This document shows, one piece after another, positions 43,544 through 53,395 of a DNA stretch of 64,000 nt. A model generated the notes under the pieces. That model was not told the DNA's origin, ran no database searches, and saw only the letters and a program-made list of their open reading frames with translations. Position numbers and translations under genes: made by a program. Origin of the DNA: Achatina immaculata (Eukaryota; Mollusca; Gastropoda; Stylommatophora; Achatinidae). Positions within the stretch are counted from its first letter, which is position 1; each line of letters starts with the position of its first letter. Location: contig CM019708.1 of NCBI GenBank assembly GCA_009760885.1, positions 18,719,189-18,783,188 of the forward strand, read 5' to 3'.

Positions 43544-45405
43544 GCAGCCAAATTAGCCATGTTGAATGTAAAGGCAGATCTTGGAAAAGTTTTGGCACAA
43601 GCAACATACAAAGAACTATATAATAAAGTAAAAAGTTCAGCTAGAAGGAATAAAAGAGAAAACATGGACAATGTGGCGGAAGAGGCAGTTAAAGCAGCAA
43701 AAACAGGAGACAGCAAAACTCTATATAACATACAGAAGAGGCTAACAGGTGCTATTACCTCCAGAGAAAGACCAGTCTTTAGCAAAACAGGCAACCTGTG
43801 AACATCAAGTAAAGACAAAAAGCAAAGATGGGCCGAACACTTCCAAGAAATACTTAATCACTAACACGCATATGAATTAATAAATCTTGAAACCGACTTA
43901 CCAGTCACAAGTAAATGTCAACTTAGATGAAGTTACACTGAATGAAACTGGAACAGCAGTGATTCTAATGGCGAACAACAAAGCTGCAAGTGAAGATGAA
44001 ATAACAGTAGAGATGTTAAAAGCTGTTAACAGTGACAACATGAACCAACTACAAAGAATGTTTAATAAAATTTGGAAAGAAGAAAAGGTCCCTTCTAAAT
44101 GGAAAAAAGGAATCATTGTTAAAATAACCAAAAAAAGGCAACCTCAGTGACTGCAGTAACTGGAGGAGTGTAACCTTACTATCAGTTGTGTCAAAGGTGT
44201 TTTGTAAAGCGATTCTGAATAGAATTAAGGATGTAGTGGATACTGCAATGATAGAAGCTCAAGCAGGATTTCGAAAAAGGAGAAGCTGTCTCGACCAAAT
44301 CTTTACTCTAAGAATAATACTTGAAGAACATATTGAAAAGCAGAAACCGTTAATCTTGAACTTTATAGACTTAAAAAAGGCATTTGATAGCGTACACAGA
44401 GATTCAGTGTGGAGAATTTTAAGACTGTATGAAATACCATCTAAAACTGTCAACATCATTAGAGATCTCTACAACGGATATGTCTGTGCAGTCAAAACAG
44501 AAGAAGGAATGAGCGAATGGTTTCAGATTGAAACAGGCGTGAAACAAGGATATATAATATCTCTCTTCCTTTTTGGAATTGCAATACATAGGACCCAAAT
44601 AGAAAATATTGATTTTGCAGATGACATAACTCTTACCAGTGACAATGTGAAATCGGTGCAAGAAACAACAGATTCCCTGTCTTCCTTGGCTAGCAAAATA
44701 GGTCTTGAAATTAACAAAGACAAAATAAAAATAATTAAATTTCTCATTAATCAAGAAGGAAAAATATACGTAGAAGAAACAGCTGTTAATGAAGTAAACC
44801 AATGTGCATACCTTGGCAGCTACATAGACCAAGATGATGACACCAAGATTGAAGTTAGAATTAGAATTGTAAAAGGAGCATTGTCTTTCTAATATCTTGA
44901 GAACATACGGAATTCAAAAGTAACGTATAAGCAGAAAAACCAAGATGAGAATCATTAATTCAAATGTGATATCCACTCTCATTTGTGCACGCGAATGCTG
45001 GAAATCACCTAAAGAAATAGACGAGAAATTAGACTCTTTTGAAAACAGATGCCTAAGGAAAATATTTGGTATAAAGAGGAATGAATTTAAGAACAACACA
45101 GAGATAAGACAGATGAGCAAACAACAACCTGTCTCACTGGTGATCAGAAAAAGAAGGCCATGTGAAGAGAAGAAACAATTAGAGAATACCAAAACACGCT
45201 ATCAAGTGGAACACAACAGGCCGAAGAAAAAGAGGTCGACCATGTGAAACTCTAAAGAGGACATTGTTAAGAGAAGCCAGTTTAGTAGGCATAACATTCC
45301 TTGATGACGTTGAAAAACTAGCCGAGAACAGGAAAACTTGGCAAACAACTATGCGAGTAATATGCCACGTTTAGCGCCACGGGAAGGATGTAAAATTTAA
45401 GAGAA

Positions 45406-45547
45406 CTAAACAGAATTTAATGTTGTGCCCGAAACGAGCAGGAAACTTACATCATGTCGCGCATGAGACCTGTCTTTTTGTCAGGTTTACACGTATATCC
45501 ATCATTAGATTTAAACAGACTTGGTAAAGTTCCGAAATTTTATGCTA
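45406..45547. other. Short unique stretch
   Basis: No feature is recognised between the LINE-B 3' end and the next minisatellite. Confidence 0.4.
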
Positions 45548-45865
45548 GCGGATGGCTAGTGGATGACTAATGGACGGTTACTGGATGGCTAGTGGATGAC
45601 TAGTGGACAGCTACTGGATGGCTAGTGGATGACTAGTGGACAGCTACTGGATGGCTAGTGGATGACTAGTGGACAGCTACTGGATGGCTAGTGGATGACT
45701 AGTGGACAGCTACTGGATGGCTAGTGGATGACTAGTGGATAGCTACTGGTGGCTAGTGGATGACTAGTGGACAGCTACTGGATGGCTAGAGGATGACTAG
45801 TGGACAGCTAATGGACGGCTACTGGATGGCTAGTGGACGGCTACTGGATGGCTACTGGACGGCAG
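45548..45865. repeat. 33-bp minisatellite
   Basis: Units read CTAGTGGATGACTAGTGGAC plus AGCTACTGGATGG, about nine copies, degenerating at the right end. Confidence 0.95.
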
Positions 45866-46017
45866 GGCCTCTAAGAGGAATTTTGGAAATAGAATAAAAA
45901 CTTTTCCCTCTTCTCCTTGTTACGCCCCACTACCTCCGCTGGTTCACAATAATGATTATCCACCCTGTTTTCATCTACTACGGAAGTCTGGAGGCCCTAT
46001 GGTCTCTCACAGAAAAC

Positions 46018-46120
46018 GCGGGAAGCCTTCTGAGTCCTCCCTTACAACCTGGGAAGCCTTCTGAGTCCTCACTTACAACCTGGGAAGCCTTCTGAGTCCT
46101 CCCTTACAACCCGGGAAGTC
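46018..46120. repeat. 31-bp repeat, three copies
   Basis: Units GGGAAGCCTTCTGAGTCCTC plus CCTTACAACCT, in a row. Confidence 0.92.
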
Positions 46121-46165
46121 CTCTGGGCCCGCAGCAATGCACCGGACATTCCCTTCACTGAGCTT

Positions 46166-47138
46166 GGTGGACGGTATAATATATCTGTATCATGGTCTTC
46201 TCTCTCATTGTGCTTGGTGGACGGTATAATATATCTGTATCATGGACTTCTCTCTCATTGTGCTTGGTGGGTGGTATAATATATCTGTATCATGGTCTTC
46301 TCTCTCATTGTGCTTGGTGGACGGTATAATATATCTGTATCATGGTCTTCTCTCTCATTGTGCTTGGTGGACGGTATAATATATCTGTATCATGGACTTC
46401 TCTCTCATTGTACTTGGTGGACGATATAATATATCTGTATCGTGGACTTCTCTCTCATTGTGCTTGGTGGATGGTATAATATATCTGTATCATGGTCTTC
46501 TCTCTCATTGTGCTTGGTGGATGGTATTATATATATCTATCATGGACTTCTCTCTCACTGTGCTTGGTGGATGGTATAATATATATCTATCATGGTCTTC
46601 TCTCTCATTGTGCTTGGTGGATGGTATTATATATATCTATCATGGTCTTCTCTCTCATTGTGCTTGGTGGATGGTATTATATATATCTATCATGGTCTTC
46701 TCTCTCATTGTGCTTGGTGGATGGTATTATATATATCTATCATGGTCTTCTCTCTCATTGTGCTTGGTGGATGGTATTATATATATCTATCATGGACTTC
46801 TCTCTCATTGTGCTTGGTGGATGGTATAATATATCTGTATCATGGTCTTCTCTCTCATTGTCCTTGGTGGACGGTATAATATATCTGTATCATGGTCTTC
46901 TCTCTCACTGTGCTTGGTGGATGGTATTATATATCTGTATCATGGACTTCTCTCTCATTTTGCTTGGTGGATGGTATAATATATATCTATCATGGACTTC
47001 TCTTTCACTGAGCTTGGTGGATGGTATTATATATCTATCATGGACTTCTCTCTCAGTGTGCTTGGTGCATGGTATAATATATATCTGTATCATGGACTTC
47101 TCTCTCATTGTGCTTGGTGGATGGTATTATATATCTGT
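46166..47138. repeat. 50-bp minisatellite, left part
   Basis: About 19 units of CATGGTCTTCTCTCTCATTG, TGCTTGGTGGATGGTATAAT and ATATCTGTAT. The long + strand frames (up to 245 codons) are translations of the repeat. The array resumes at 50156 after the LINE. Confidence 0.97.
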
Positions 47139-50100
47139 AACCAACAGAAGGCAACGGGAAACCACTGTTGTAGCTCCCAAGAACAATTATGCTTATTCAG
47201 AGTCAGAGATTTATCATGAACGACGTTAACGGATGTTCCTCTGGAACAGCCTCGTCCGGTAGGGCAGCTCACGAGCCACAGGTGAGGCCAGATCGTCATC
47301 AAGCTACTGGTGGCAAAACTAACAAGTTCAAAATAGCAACATAGAATGTTAGAACTTTATTCCAGGCTGGAAAATTAGAAAATGTAAAGATGGAAATGGA
47401 AAGGATGAAGATCAACATATTAGGAATGAGTGAAGTTAGATGGACAGGTGCAGGAAAGATAAACTCAGATAAATATACAATAATATATTCAGGAAGTGAG
47501 AAACATGAACGAGGAGTAGGAATTATATTTGATGAACAAACGGCAAGGACAATTGTAGGATATTTGAACATCTCGGACAGAGTCCTGCTAGCCCAACTGA
47601 AAGGACAACCAATAAACATAAATATTATACAAGTGTAAGCTCCAACATCTGAAAGTTCTGAGGAAGATATACAGATATTTTATAATGACATAGAGACAGC
47701 ACTAAAACACACAAAGTCACATGAAGTTACCATAGTCATGGGAGATTTTAATGCCAAAGTTGGTAAAGGAAGAACTTCAGACATCATTGGTGACTATGGA
47801 CTGGGGGGAGAGGAATGACAGAGGTTATAAATTAATTGAATGGGCAAGAATACATAGCATGGTTGTAGGAAACACCTGGTTTAAACAACATCCTCGAAGA
47901 CTGGCAACGTGGTGCAGTCCAGACAAAAAGACATTTAACCAGATAGACTACATATTAATCAACAAACGATTCCTCAATGCATTACTGACAACAAAAGCCA
48001 TGCCAGGAGCTGACTACAATAGTGACCATGATCCACTCTGTGGAAAAGTTAGAATAAAGCTAAAGAAAGCAGGCAGAAAAGTGAGAAACATCAAACTGAA
48101 TACAGAACTTCTTAAAAATGACCAAGAACTGCGAGAACAATACAAAGTTATTATAACAAATAGATACAATGTAATAGCAAAGATAAATAGTATAGATGAA
48201 CAATGGGAAATGTTAAGAGATTCTATCCACCAAACTGTTAAGGAGATAATACCACCGAAAAAAGAAGCCCCTAAAAATAAATGGATGACAGACGACATCT
48301 TAGGACTGATGGACAAGAGGAGGAGGAGTAAAAATAACGAGGAAAAATATAACAAGATAAAGAAAGAAATAAGACGCAAATGCAGAGAAGCAAAAGAAGT
48401 GTGGTTAAATGAACAGTGCAGACAGATAGAGGACGCTCATAATAAATACAGCAAAAACATGCATAAACGAATTAATGAACTCACAGGCAGGAAAACAAAA
48501 TATACCACAGGATGCCTGAAATCGAAAGAAGGTAAAATGTTAATGGGAAAAGAAGACATTGTGGACAGAGTATATCGGTGAGCTATATGGAGGAGAAAGA
48601 CCAGAATTAACACCAGATACTGAAAACTGTGATGGACCGCCAGTACTTGAAGATGAAATCATAGATGCCATCAAACACATGAAGAAAGGAAAAGCGACTG
48701 GGCCTGATAATATAATAATAGAAGAAATAGAGGCACTAGAGGAGACAGGAATAAAAATAATAACCAAGTTACTGAATGATATTTACAACAGTGGTTATAT
48801 TCCCAGTGACCTGATTAAATCCACGTTTATAGCACTACCAAAGAAACCAGGTGCAAAGGAATGTGACGACCACCGGACTATCAGCCTCTCATGTCACATA
48901 ACGAAGCTACTTCTGAGAATAATTATGAGAAGAACAAAGAAAAAGATAAAACTGGAAATAGCAGATGAACAGTTTGGATTTGTTGAAGGAAAGGGAACAC
49001 ACAATGCCATTCATGCTTTACGAACACTAACAGAAAGAGCTTTAGAAGTACAGAAAGATCTCTACTTATGCTTCATTGATTACACCAAGGCATTTGACAA
49101 GGTGAAACATAGTGAAATTATTAAAATGCTTGAAGACATCAATATAGACGGCAAAGACTTGAGGATTGTAAAACATCTATACTGGCAGCAAGAAGCAGCA
49201 GTTCGAGTTGAAAATAGAATTGGAAAATACCAACCTATAAAACAAGGGGTGCGACAAGGATGTGTACTATCTCCAGACCTTTTTTCTCTGTACAGCGATA
49301 ATATTCTAAGAACAATCATCACAGAACCAGGCATAAAAATTGGAGGATACAATATTAACAACCTTCGGTATGCTGACGACACAGTACTGATAGCTGAGAA
49401 CCAACAAGACCTGCAAAATCTCTTGGATAAAGTCGCCAAAGAAAGTGAACAGAAAGGCCTTATTTTGAACATCAAAAAGACAGAGAATATGGTTATATCT
49501 AAGAAACAGAATCCACCAGCATGCAGTATTAAATTAAATGGAACCATTCTAAAGCAGGTGCAGAAATTCAAATACCTTGGAGCAGTAATAACTTCAGATG
49601 GGAAATGCAGAACAGAAATTAGGAACAGAATAGGTCAAGCAAAGACTGCGTTTCAGAGAATGAGAAACATATTAGCTAACACATCTTTATCAATGAATGT
49701 TAGAAAACGAGTCCTAAAATGCTATATTGAACCTATCTTGTTATATGGAAGTGAATCATGGACAATAGGCAAGTCTGCACAAAAATCATTGGAAGCAGCA
49801 GAAATGTGGTTTATTAGAAGAATGTTGCGAATCCCCTGGACAGCAAAAATAACTAATGAAGAATGTAGGAGAAGAGCTGGAGAGACAAAAAACCTTGTCA
49901 GAAAGATAAGAGAAAGACAATGTATTTTCATAGGACATGTAATGAGAAGAGGGGGCATTGAAAATATTATAATAACAGGAAAAATAGAAGGAAGAAGATC
50001 AAGAGGAAGACCAAGAGAAATGATACTGGGCAGTCTGACGGGATGGTGTGAGAGGAGATCACCAACTGAACTGATGGCCTGCATAAAGGATCGGGTACTA

Positions 50101-50155
50101 TGGAGAAGCATAATAGCCAACGCCGGTCGGCACGGCACCTGATGATGATGATCAT
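47139..50155 (+). mobile_element. Near full-length RTE-type LINE
   Basis: A 3.0-kb element. The 5' noncoding part has CCAACAGAAGGCAACGGGAA. The AP endonuclease covers about 47330-47960: MSEVRWTGAGK, VMGDFNAKVGKG and, in the next frame, NQIDYILINKR and SDHDPL. The reverse transcriptase and C-terminus lie in one 527-codon frame (48559-50142): [57 protein letters not shown] and FIRRMLRIPWTAK. The 3' end is CGGCACCTGATGATGATG. Defects: a stop in QVYAPT (TAA at 47636-47638), an extra G near 47806 and a frame change near 48560. It sits inside the 50-bp minisatellite. Confidence 0.92.
48559..50142 (+). CDS. RTE reverse transcriptase and C-terminal region
   Basis: 527 codons without a stop. Order: MKKGKATGPDNI and FIALPKKPGAKECDDHRTIS at the N-terminal edge, the thumb-and-palm motifs with catalytic YADD at about residue 272, then a C-terminal region with RKRVLKCYIEPILLYGSE and a basic Arg-rich tail (GKIEGRRSRGRPRE). 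By family role it copies element RNA at the target nick. The start is arbitrary because the frame should continue from the upstream endonuclease across a frameshift. Confidence 0.88.
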   Translation: MWTEYIGELYGGERPELTPDTENCDGPPVLEDEIIDAIKHMKKGKATGPDNIIIEEIEALEETGIKIITKLLNDIYNSGYIPSDLIKSTFIALPKKPGAKECDDHRTISLSCHITKLLLRIIMRRTKKKIKLEIADEQFGFVEGKGTHNAIHALRTLTERALEVQKDLYLCFIDYTKAFDKVKHSEIIKMLEDINIDGKDLRIVKHLYWQQEAAVRVENRIGKYQPIKQGVRQGCVLSPDLFSLYSDNILRTIITEPGIKIGGYNINNLRYADDTVLIAENQQDLQNLLDKVAKESEQKGLILNIKKTENMVISKKQNPPACSIKLNGTILKQVQKFKYLGAVITSDGKCRTEIRNRIGQAKTAFQRMRNILANTSLSMNVRKRVLKCYIEPILLYGSESWTIGKSAQKSLEAAEMWFIRRMLRIPWTAKITNEECRRRAGETKNLVRKIRERQCIFIGHVMRRGGIENIIITGKIEGRRSRGRPREMILGSLTGWCERRSPTELMACIKDRVLWRSIIANAGRHGT

Positions 50156-50510
50156 CATCATGGACTTCTCTCTCATTGTGCTTGGTGGATGGTAATATAT
50201 ATCTGTATCATGGTCTTCTCTCTCATTGTGCTTGGTGGATGGAATTATATATCTGTATCATGGTCTTCTCTCTCACTAAGCTTGGTGGATGGTATTATAC
50301 ATCTGTACCATGGAATTCTCTCTCACTGTGCTTGGTGGATGTTATTATATATCTGTATCATTGTCTTCTCTCTCACTAAGCTTGGTGGATGGTATTATAT
50401 ATTTGTATCATGGACTTCTCTCTCATTGTGCTTGGTGGACGGTATAATATATCTATATCATGAACTGGTCCTCTAACTGAACCTGGTGGACGGTATTATA
50501 TATCTGTATC
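50156..50510. repeat. 50-bp minisatellite, right part
   Basis: Six to seven more units of the 46166-47138 array, starting CATCATGGACTTCTCTCTC right after the LINE tail. Together the two parts show that the LINE integrated within an array. Confidence 0.95.
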
Positions 50511-50803
50511 AGGTCCTGGTCGGTTACAGTAACATACACCTGTTTGAACAGAACAGGCCCGGCTAATGCAATCCAAATCTTCCTTTATCCACCTGGCAGT
50601 TTATTCTTTATATTGCAGTTCCTGTTATCACACGATATCGCTTTTTGTAATACAGGTCAAGGATGAGACAGACCTGCGTCTCGTTTGAATACTGTCTGCC
50701 AACATATTTCCAAACTGAAAAGATGTGGTCATATACGTGACCCGTAATCCTGTGTGTTATGCAAAGAAAAGAAAAGAAATGAAGACGTCAAGCATGGCCA
50801 TTT

Positions 50804-50838
<35 letters not shown>

Positions 50839-51208
50839 GGGGGAAATGTAAATAATCAATTATGTGAATTATGAGGTGAAGTTCAGGGAAAACGGACCAC
50901 TTTTAACAGCAAACACGACAGCCAGCAGAAACCACCGTTAAACTACTACTATATTTTGAAAACATTATCAGCGCCACCGCAGTTAATCAGTGACATAAAT
51001 AACGCCCACGAGTCTAATCAACATCTCAGTTTTTAAGCACATTTAGCTACACTAGATTCAGTTTTGCTGACTATAATAAATGGAAGGAATTGGAAAAATA
51101 GAAAAAAGTGAAATCGCTAATGACTCTCCCCTGCTCCAAAAGGTCAGTTGCCGATTGTTCTCGAAGTAAAGAAAAGATTTGTGGGATTCTTTACTGTGAA
51201 ACTAAAGG

Positions 51209-51210
<2 letters not shown>
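50511..51210. other. Intergenic stretch, only a microsatellite seen
   Basis: Contains (TTG)n at about 50801-50838. Nothing else is recognised. Confidence 0.5.

Positions 51211-51265
<55 letters not shown>
51211..51265. repeat. (TA)n microsatellite
   Basis: About 55 bp of AT dinucleotides at the left end of the mariner element. A second, shorter AT run lies just after its right end (about 52610-52629). Confidence 0.95.
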
Positions 51266-51271
<6 letters not shown>

Positions 51272-52579
51272 CCGACAATGAAGCAAAGAGACTAATTTCA
51301 TCAAAAAATTAAAAAAAACAACAGTTGAGGATATAACTTGTATTGTATTCAAGGTAAGCCCCTTGTGTATTGATACAACGAGAGACACGATCTAACAAAC
51401 ACTGGAACGACCTCTGCAGTTCTTCTGCTGGTATTGCCCTTAAAGTCGATATTACGGCCCTTTGGATGTCATCAGTATCGTCAAAGAAACGTCCTTTCAA
51501 TGGTAATTTTAATTTTGGAAATAGAAAATAATCGCAGGGAGACAAATCTTGGGATTAGGATGGATGGTTGAGAACACACACTTGTTTTTGAACCAAAGAT
51601 TCCTGTACAACTATCGCCCGGTGAGTCGGTGCATTATTATGAAGAAGGAAAAAACTGCCAGGTGTTGAATACTCGGGTCTGACTCGGAGAATTCTTTTCA
51701 GTAGGCGTTTCAAAATACTTAATTAAACTTTGGCAGTGACAGTCTGTCCCTCTGGGATAAATTCTTTGTGAATAACTTTTCAGCTGTCGTAGAAGCACAC
51801 CAACATTGTCTTCAATTTCGACTTCTGAAGACGAAATTTGTAGCTTTTTGTTGATAATGATGTCTTCCACTGAGCACTTTGGCGTTTAGCTGTGGGATCA
51901 AAGCGGAAAATCCATGTTTCATCCTCTGCAACAATCAAATTTAAGAAATATTTATTTCTGTGACCTATTTTTATGATGTCTTTTTCGTATTTAACACGCT
52001 GATATTTTTGGTCATTAGACAACAAATGTGGTACAAACCGGCAAGGAACCATTTCTTGTCCAAATCTTCCACTAACATTTTACGAATGTAATCTCAGTTA
52101 ACACCAAATTCATCTGTAATCATCCTCACAGTCAAACAACGATCTTCTTGTATCCGTTCTCTGACGTTTGCAATGAGTTCCTCATTACGAACAGAAATTG
52201 GGCGTCCATGTCTGGTTGCATTTGCAATCGTTTCCACACCACTTTTGAATTTTTGAATACCACCTGAATATCTGTGCACGAGATAAATAATTATCCCCAA
52301 AAACTTGTCACATCAGTTCAGCTGTCTCACAGCACCTTTTCCGAGTTTTAAACAGATTTTAATGTTAGCTTTTTTGCTTCATGCTGATTACGTGACAATG
52401 CACCTCCATCTATATCAACAAAATGGCGGCTTGTTTGTCGTCTGCTTATCGGGCGGTGATGAAAAGTTGCCAGATCACAGATGACAGTTGCCTCTTTGGA
52501 TTCCATGCTTTGCTCCATAGATGGCAGTTTTGTTTTGGCCATAATAAAATCAATCTCAGTATTTAATTGTCGGACCTTG
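51266..52579 (-). mobile_element. Mariner-like DNA transposon, inactive
   Basis: Terminal inverted repeats of about 37 bp begin AAGGTCCGACAAT at both ends (51267 and, inverted, 52578), with TA on both sides as expected. The transposase is on the minus strand in broken frames. Segments: GGIQKFKSGVETIANATRHG and RPISVRNEELIANVRERIQE (52300-52094), first catalytic Asp in EDETWIF (about 51910), LLHNNAPTHRAIV (about 51640) where the second catalytic Asp is replaced by Asn, and SPCDYFLFPKLK (51545-51510) with the third Asp. A stop lies just before that last block. Length 1.3 kb is typical. Confidence 0.9.
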
Positions 52580-52608
52580 TATATAACGTTTCAACTTCAG
52601 TTTTGTCA

Positions 52609-52654
<46 letters not shown>

Positions 52655-53273
52655 TTTAAAGAAGAATTTTAGCAGAAAGCATGGACTCGCGTGTTAACAA
52701 ATAAACACTTGAAATGGAAGAAGTATTCGGTTATCTCAATATTCTGACTTAATATCAGACACTAAAATACTAGGAGAAGAAATCTAAAAGCTCAGAATAA
52801 AGTGCAGTCAAATGTTCGTGGTTGAATGTCCAATTCTTCATTTCATGAAATGATATCGCAATGACAACTTGTGATCCAGCTGAAACACACAACAATGCGC
52901 AAACTATCAGTGTATTCAGTTGATCCTCACTGCTGACGCTCGTTACTTCCTCGGAACGGGATGAACGAATTGGATGTGGGCATTATTCCTAAGTCAATAT
53001 TTTCCTCGTTTCCGATCACTATTTAATGTACAACTTACGCATGTACTTTTGCTGTCTTCATGAACATAGTTTTATATTTATAAACATGCATTTATTAACG
53101 CCGTTTTGTATTAGAACACCTGATTATAATAACACCTGTTATAACATTTAATCTAGAGACAGTTTCCGAACATGGAAACGTGGATAAAACTTGTAATTCA
53201 AGATAAGAAATAGGTGAATCATTATTTATTTACACTTCTTGTTTAAATCAGGCGATATGCAGCCGCTGAAGCG
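52580..53273. other. Upstream region of gene 2
   Basis: AT and GA microsatellites near 52610-52655, then unique-looking sequence. No transposon protein or exon seen. Confidence 0.5.
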
Positions 53274-53281
53274 TATAAAAA
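53274..53281 (+). promoter_or_regulatory. TATA box of gene 2 (predicted)
   Basis: TATAAAAA, 76 bp before the first ATG. A start about 30 bp downstream would give a 5' UTR near 46 nt. Confidence 0.6.
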
Positions 53282-53349
53282 TCTGAGACATCATCTTGCC
53301 TAAGAGTTTCCTCAACAACTGATGGTAACTGTATTCGCTACTAACAAGG

Positions 53350-53395
53350 ATGATGGTGAAGTCCGTGCTACTGCTTGTGCTAGTTGGGGCATTTG
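53350..53395 (+). CDS. Gene 2 exon 1: signal peptide
   Basis: ATGATG start, then a hydrophobic leader, ending TTTG|GTAATA in phase 1 like gene 1 exon 1. The first bases of the intron also resemble gene 1. Translation read through the donor stays open for 276 codons over the minisatellite. Confidence 0.78.

Larger units (their letters stand above)
38344..43547 (+). mobile_element. Non-autonomous LTR retrotransposon
   Basis: LTRs 38349-39103 and 41295-43543 flank an internal region of only 2.2 kb. Target duplication: AGCAG at 38344-38348 and 43543-43547 (four or five bases, depending on the exact LTR end). A primer-site-like TTGGTGCCGTCGGGG follows the 5' LTR and a purine tract precedes the 3' LTR, so the orientation is plus. 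The internal region shows no gag or pol pattern in any frame. This makes it a LARD/TRIM-like element moved by another element's enzymes. Confidence 0.88.
38160..45405 (+). mobile_element. LINE-B: RTE-like LINE split by an LTR element
   Basis: The left part 38160-38348 encodes WISDDTWKCIQERRA and the right part, from 43544, continues AKLAMLNVKADLGKVL; the two join in frame across the LTR element. Reverse transcriptase fragments: AGFRKRRSCLDQIFTLR, FIDLKKAFDSVHRDSVW, FQIETGVKQGY and DFADDITLT (44188-44892), preceded by 43559-43801 and 43887-44150. The C-terminal piece is 44945-45247, and the 3' end is CACGGGAAGGATGTAAAAT. Several stops and a small deletion before the FADD box show it is dead. 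The endonuclease is absent. Confidence 0.87.

Noticed and set aside
46392..47229. Long + strand open frames (up to 245 codons)
   Set aside because: They are pure translations of the 50-bp minisatellite, with equivalent frames in several registers.
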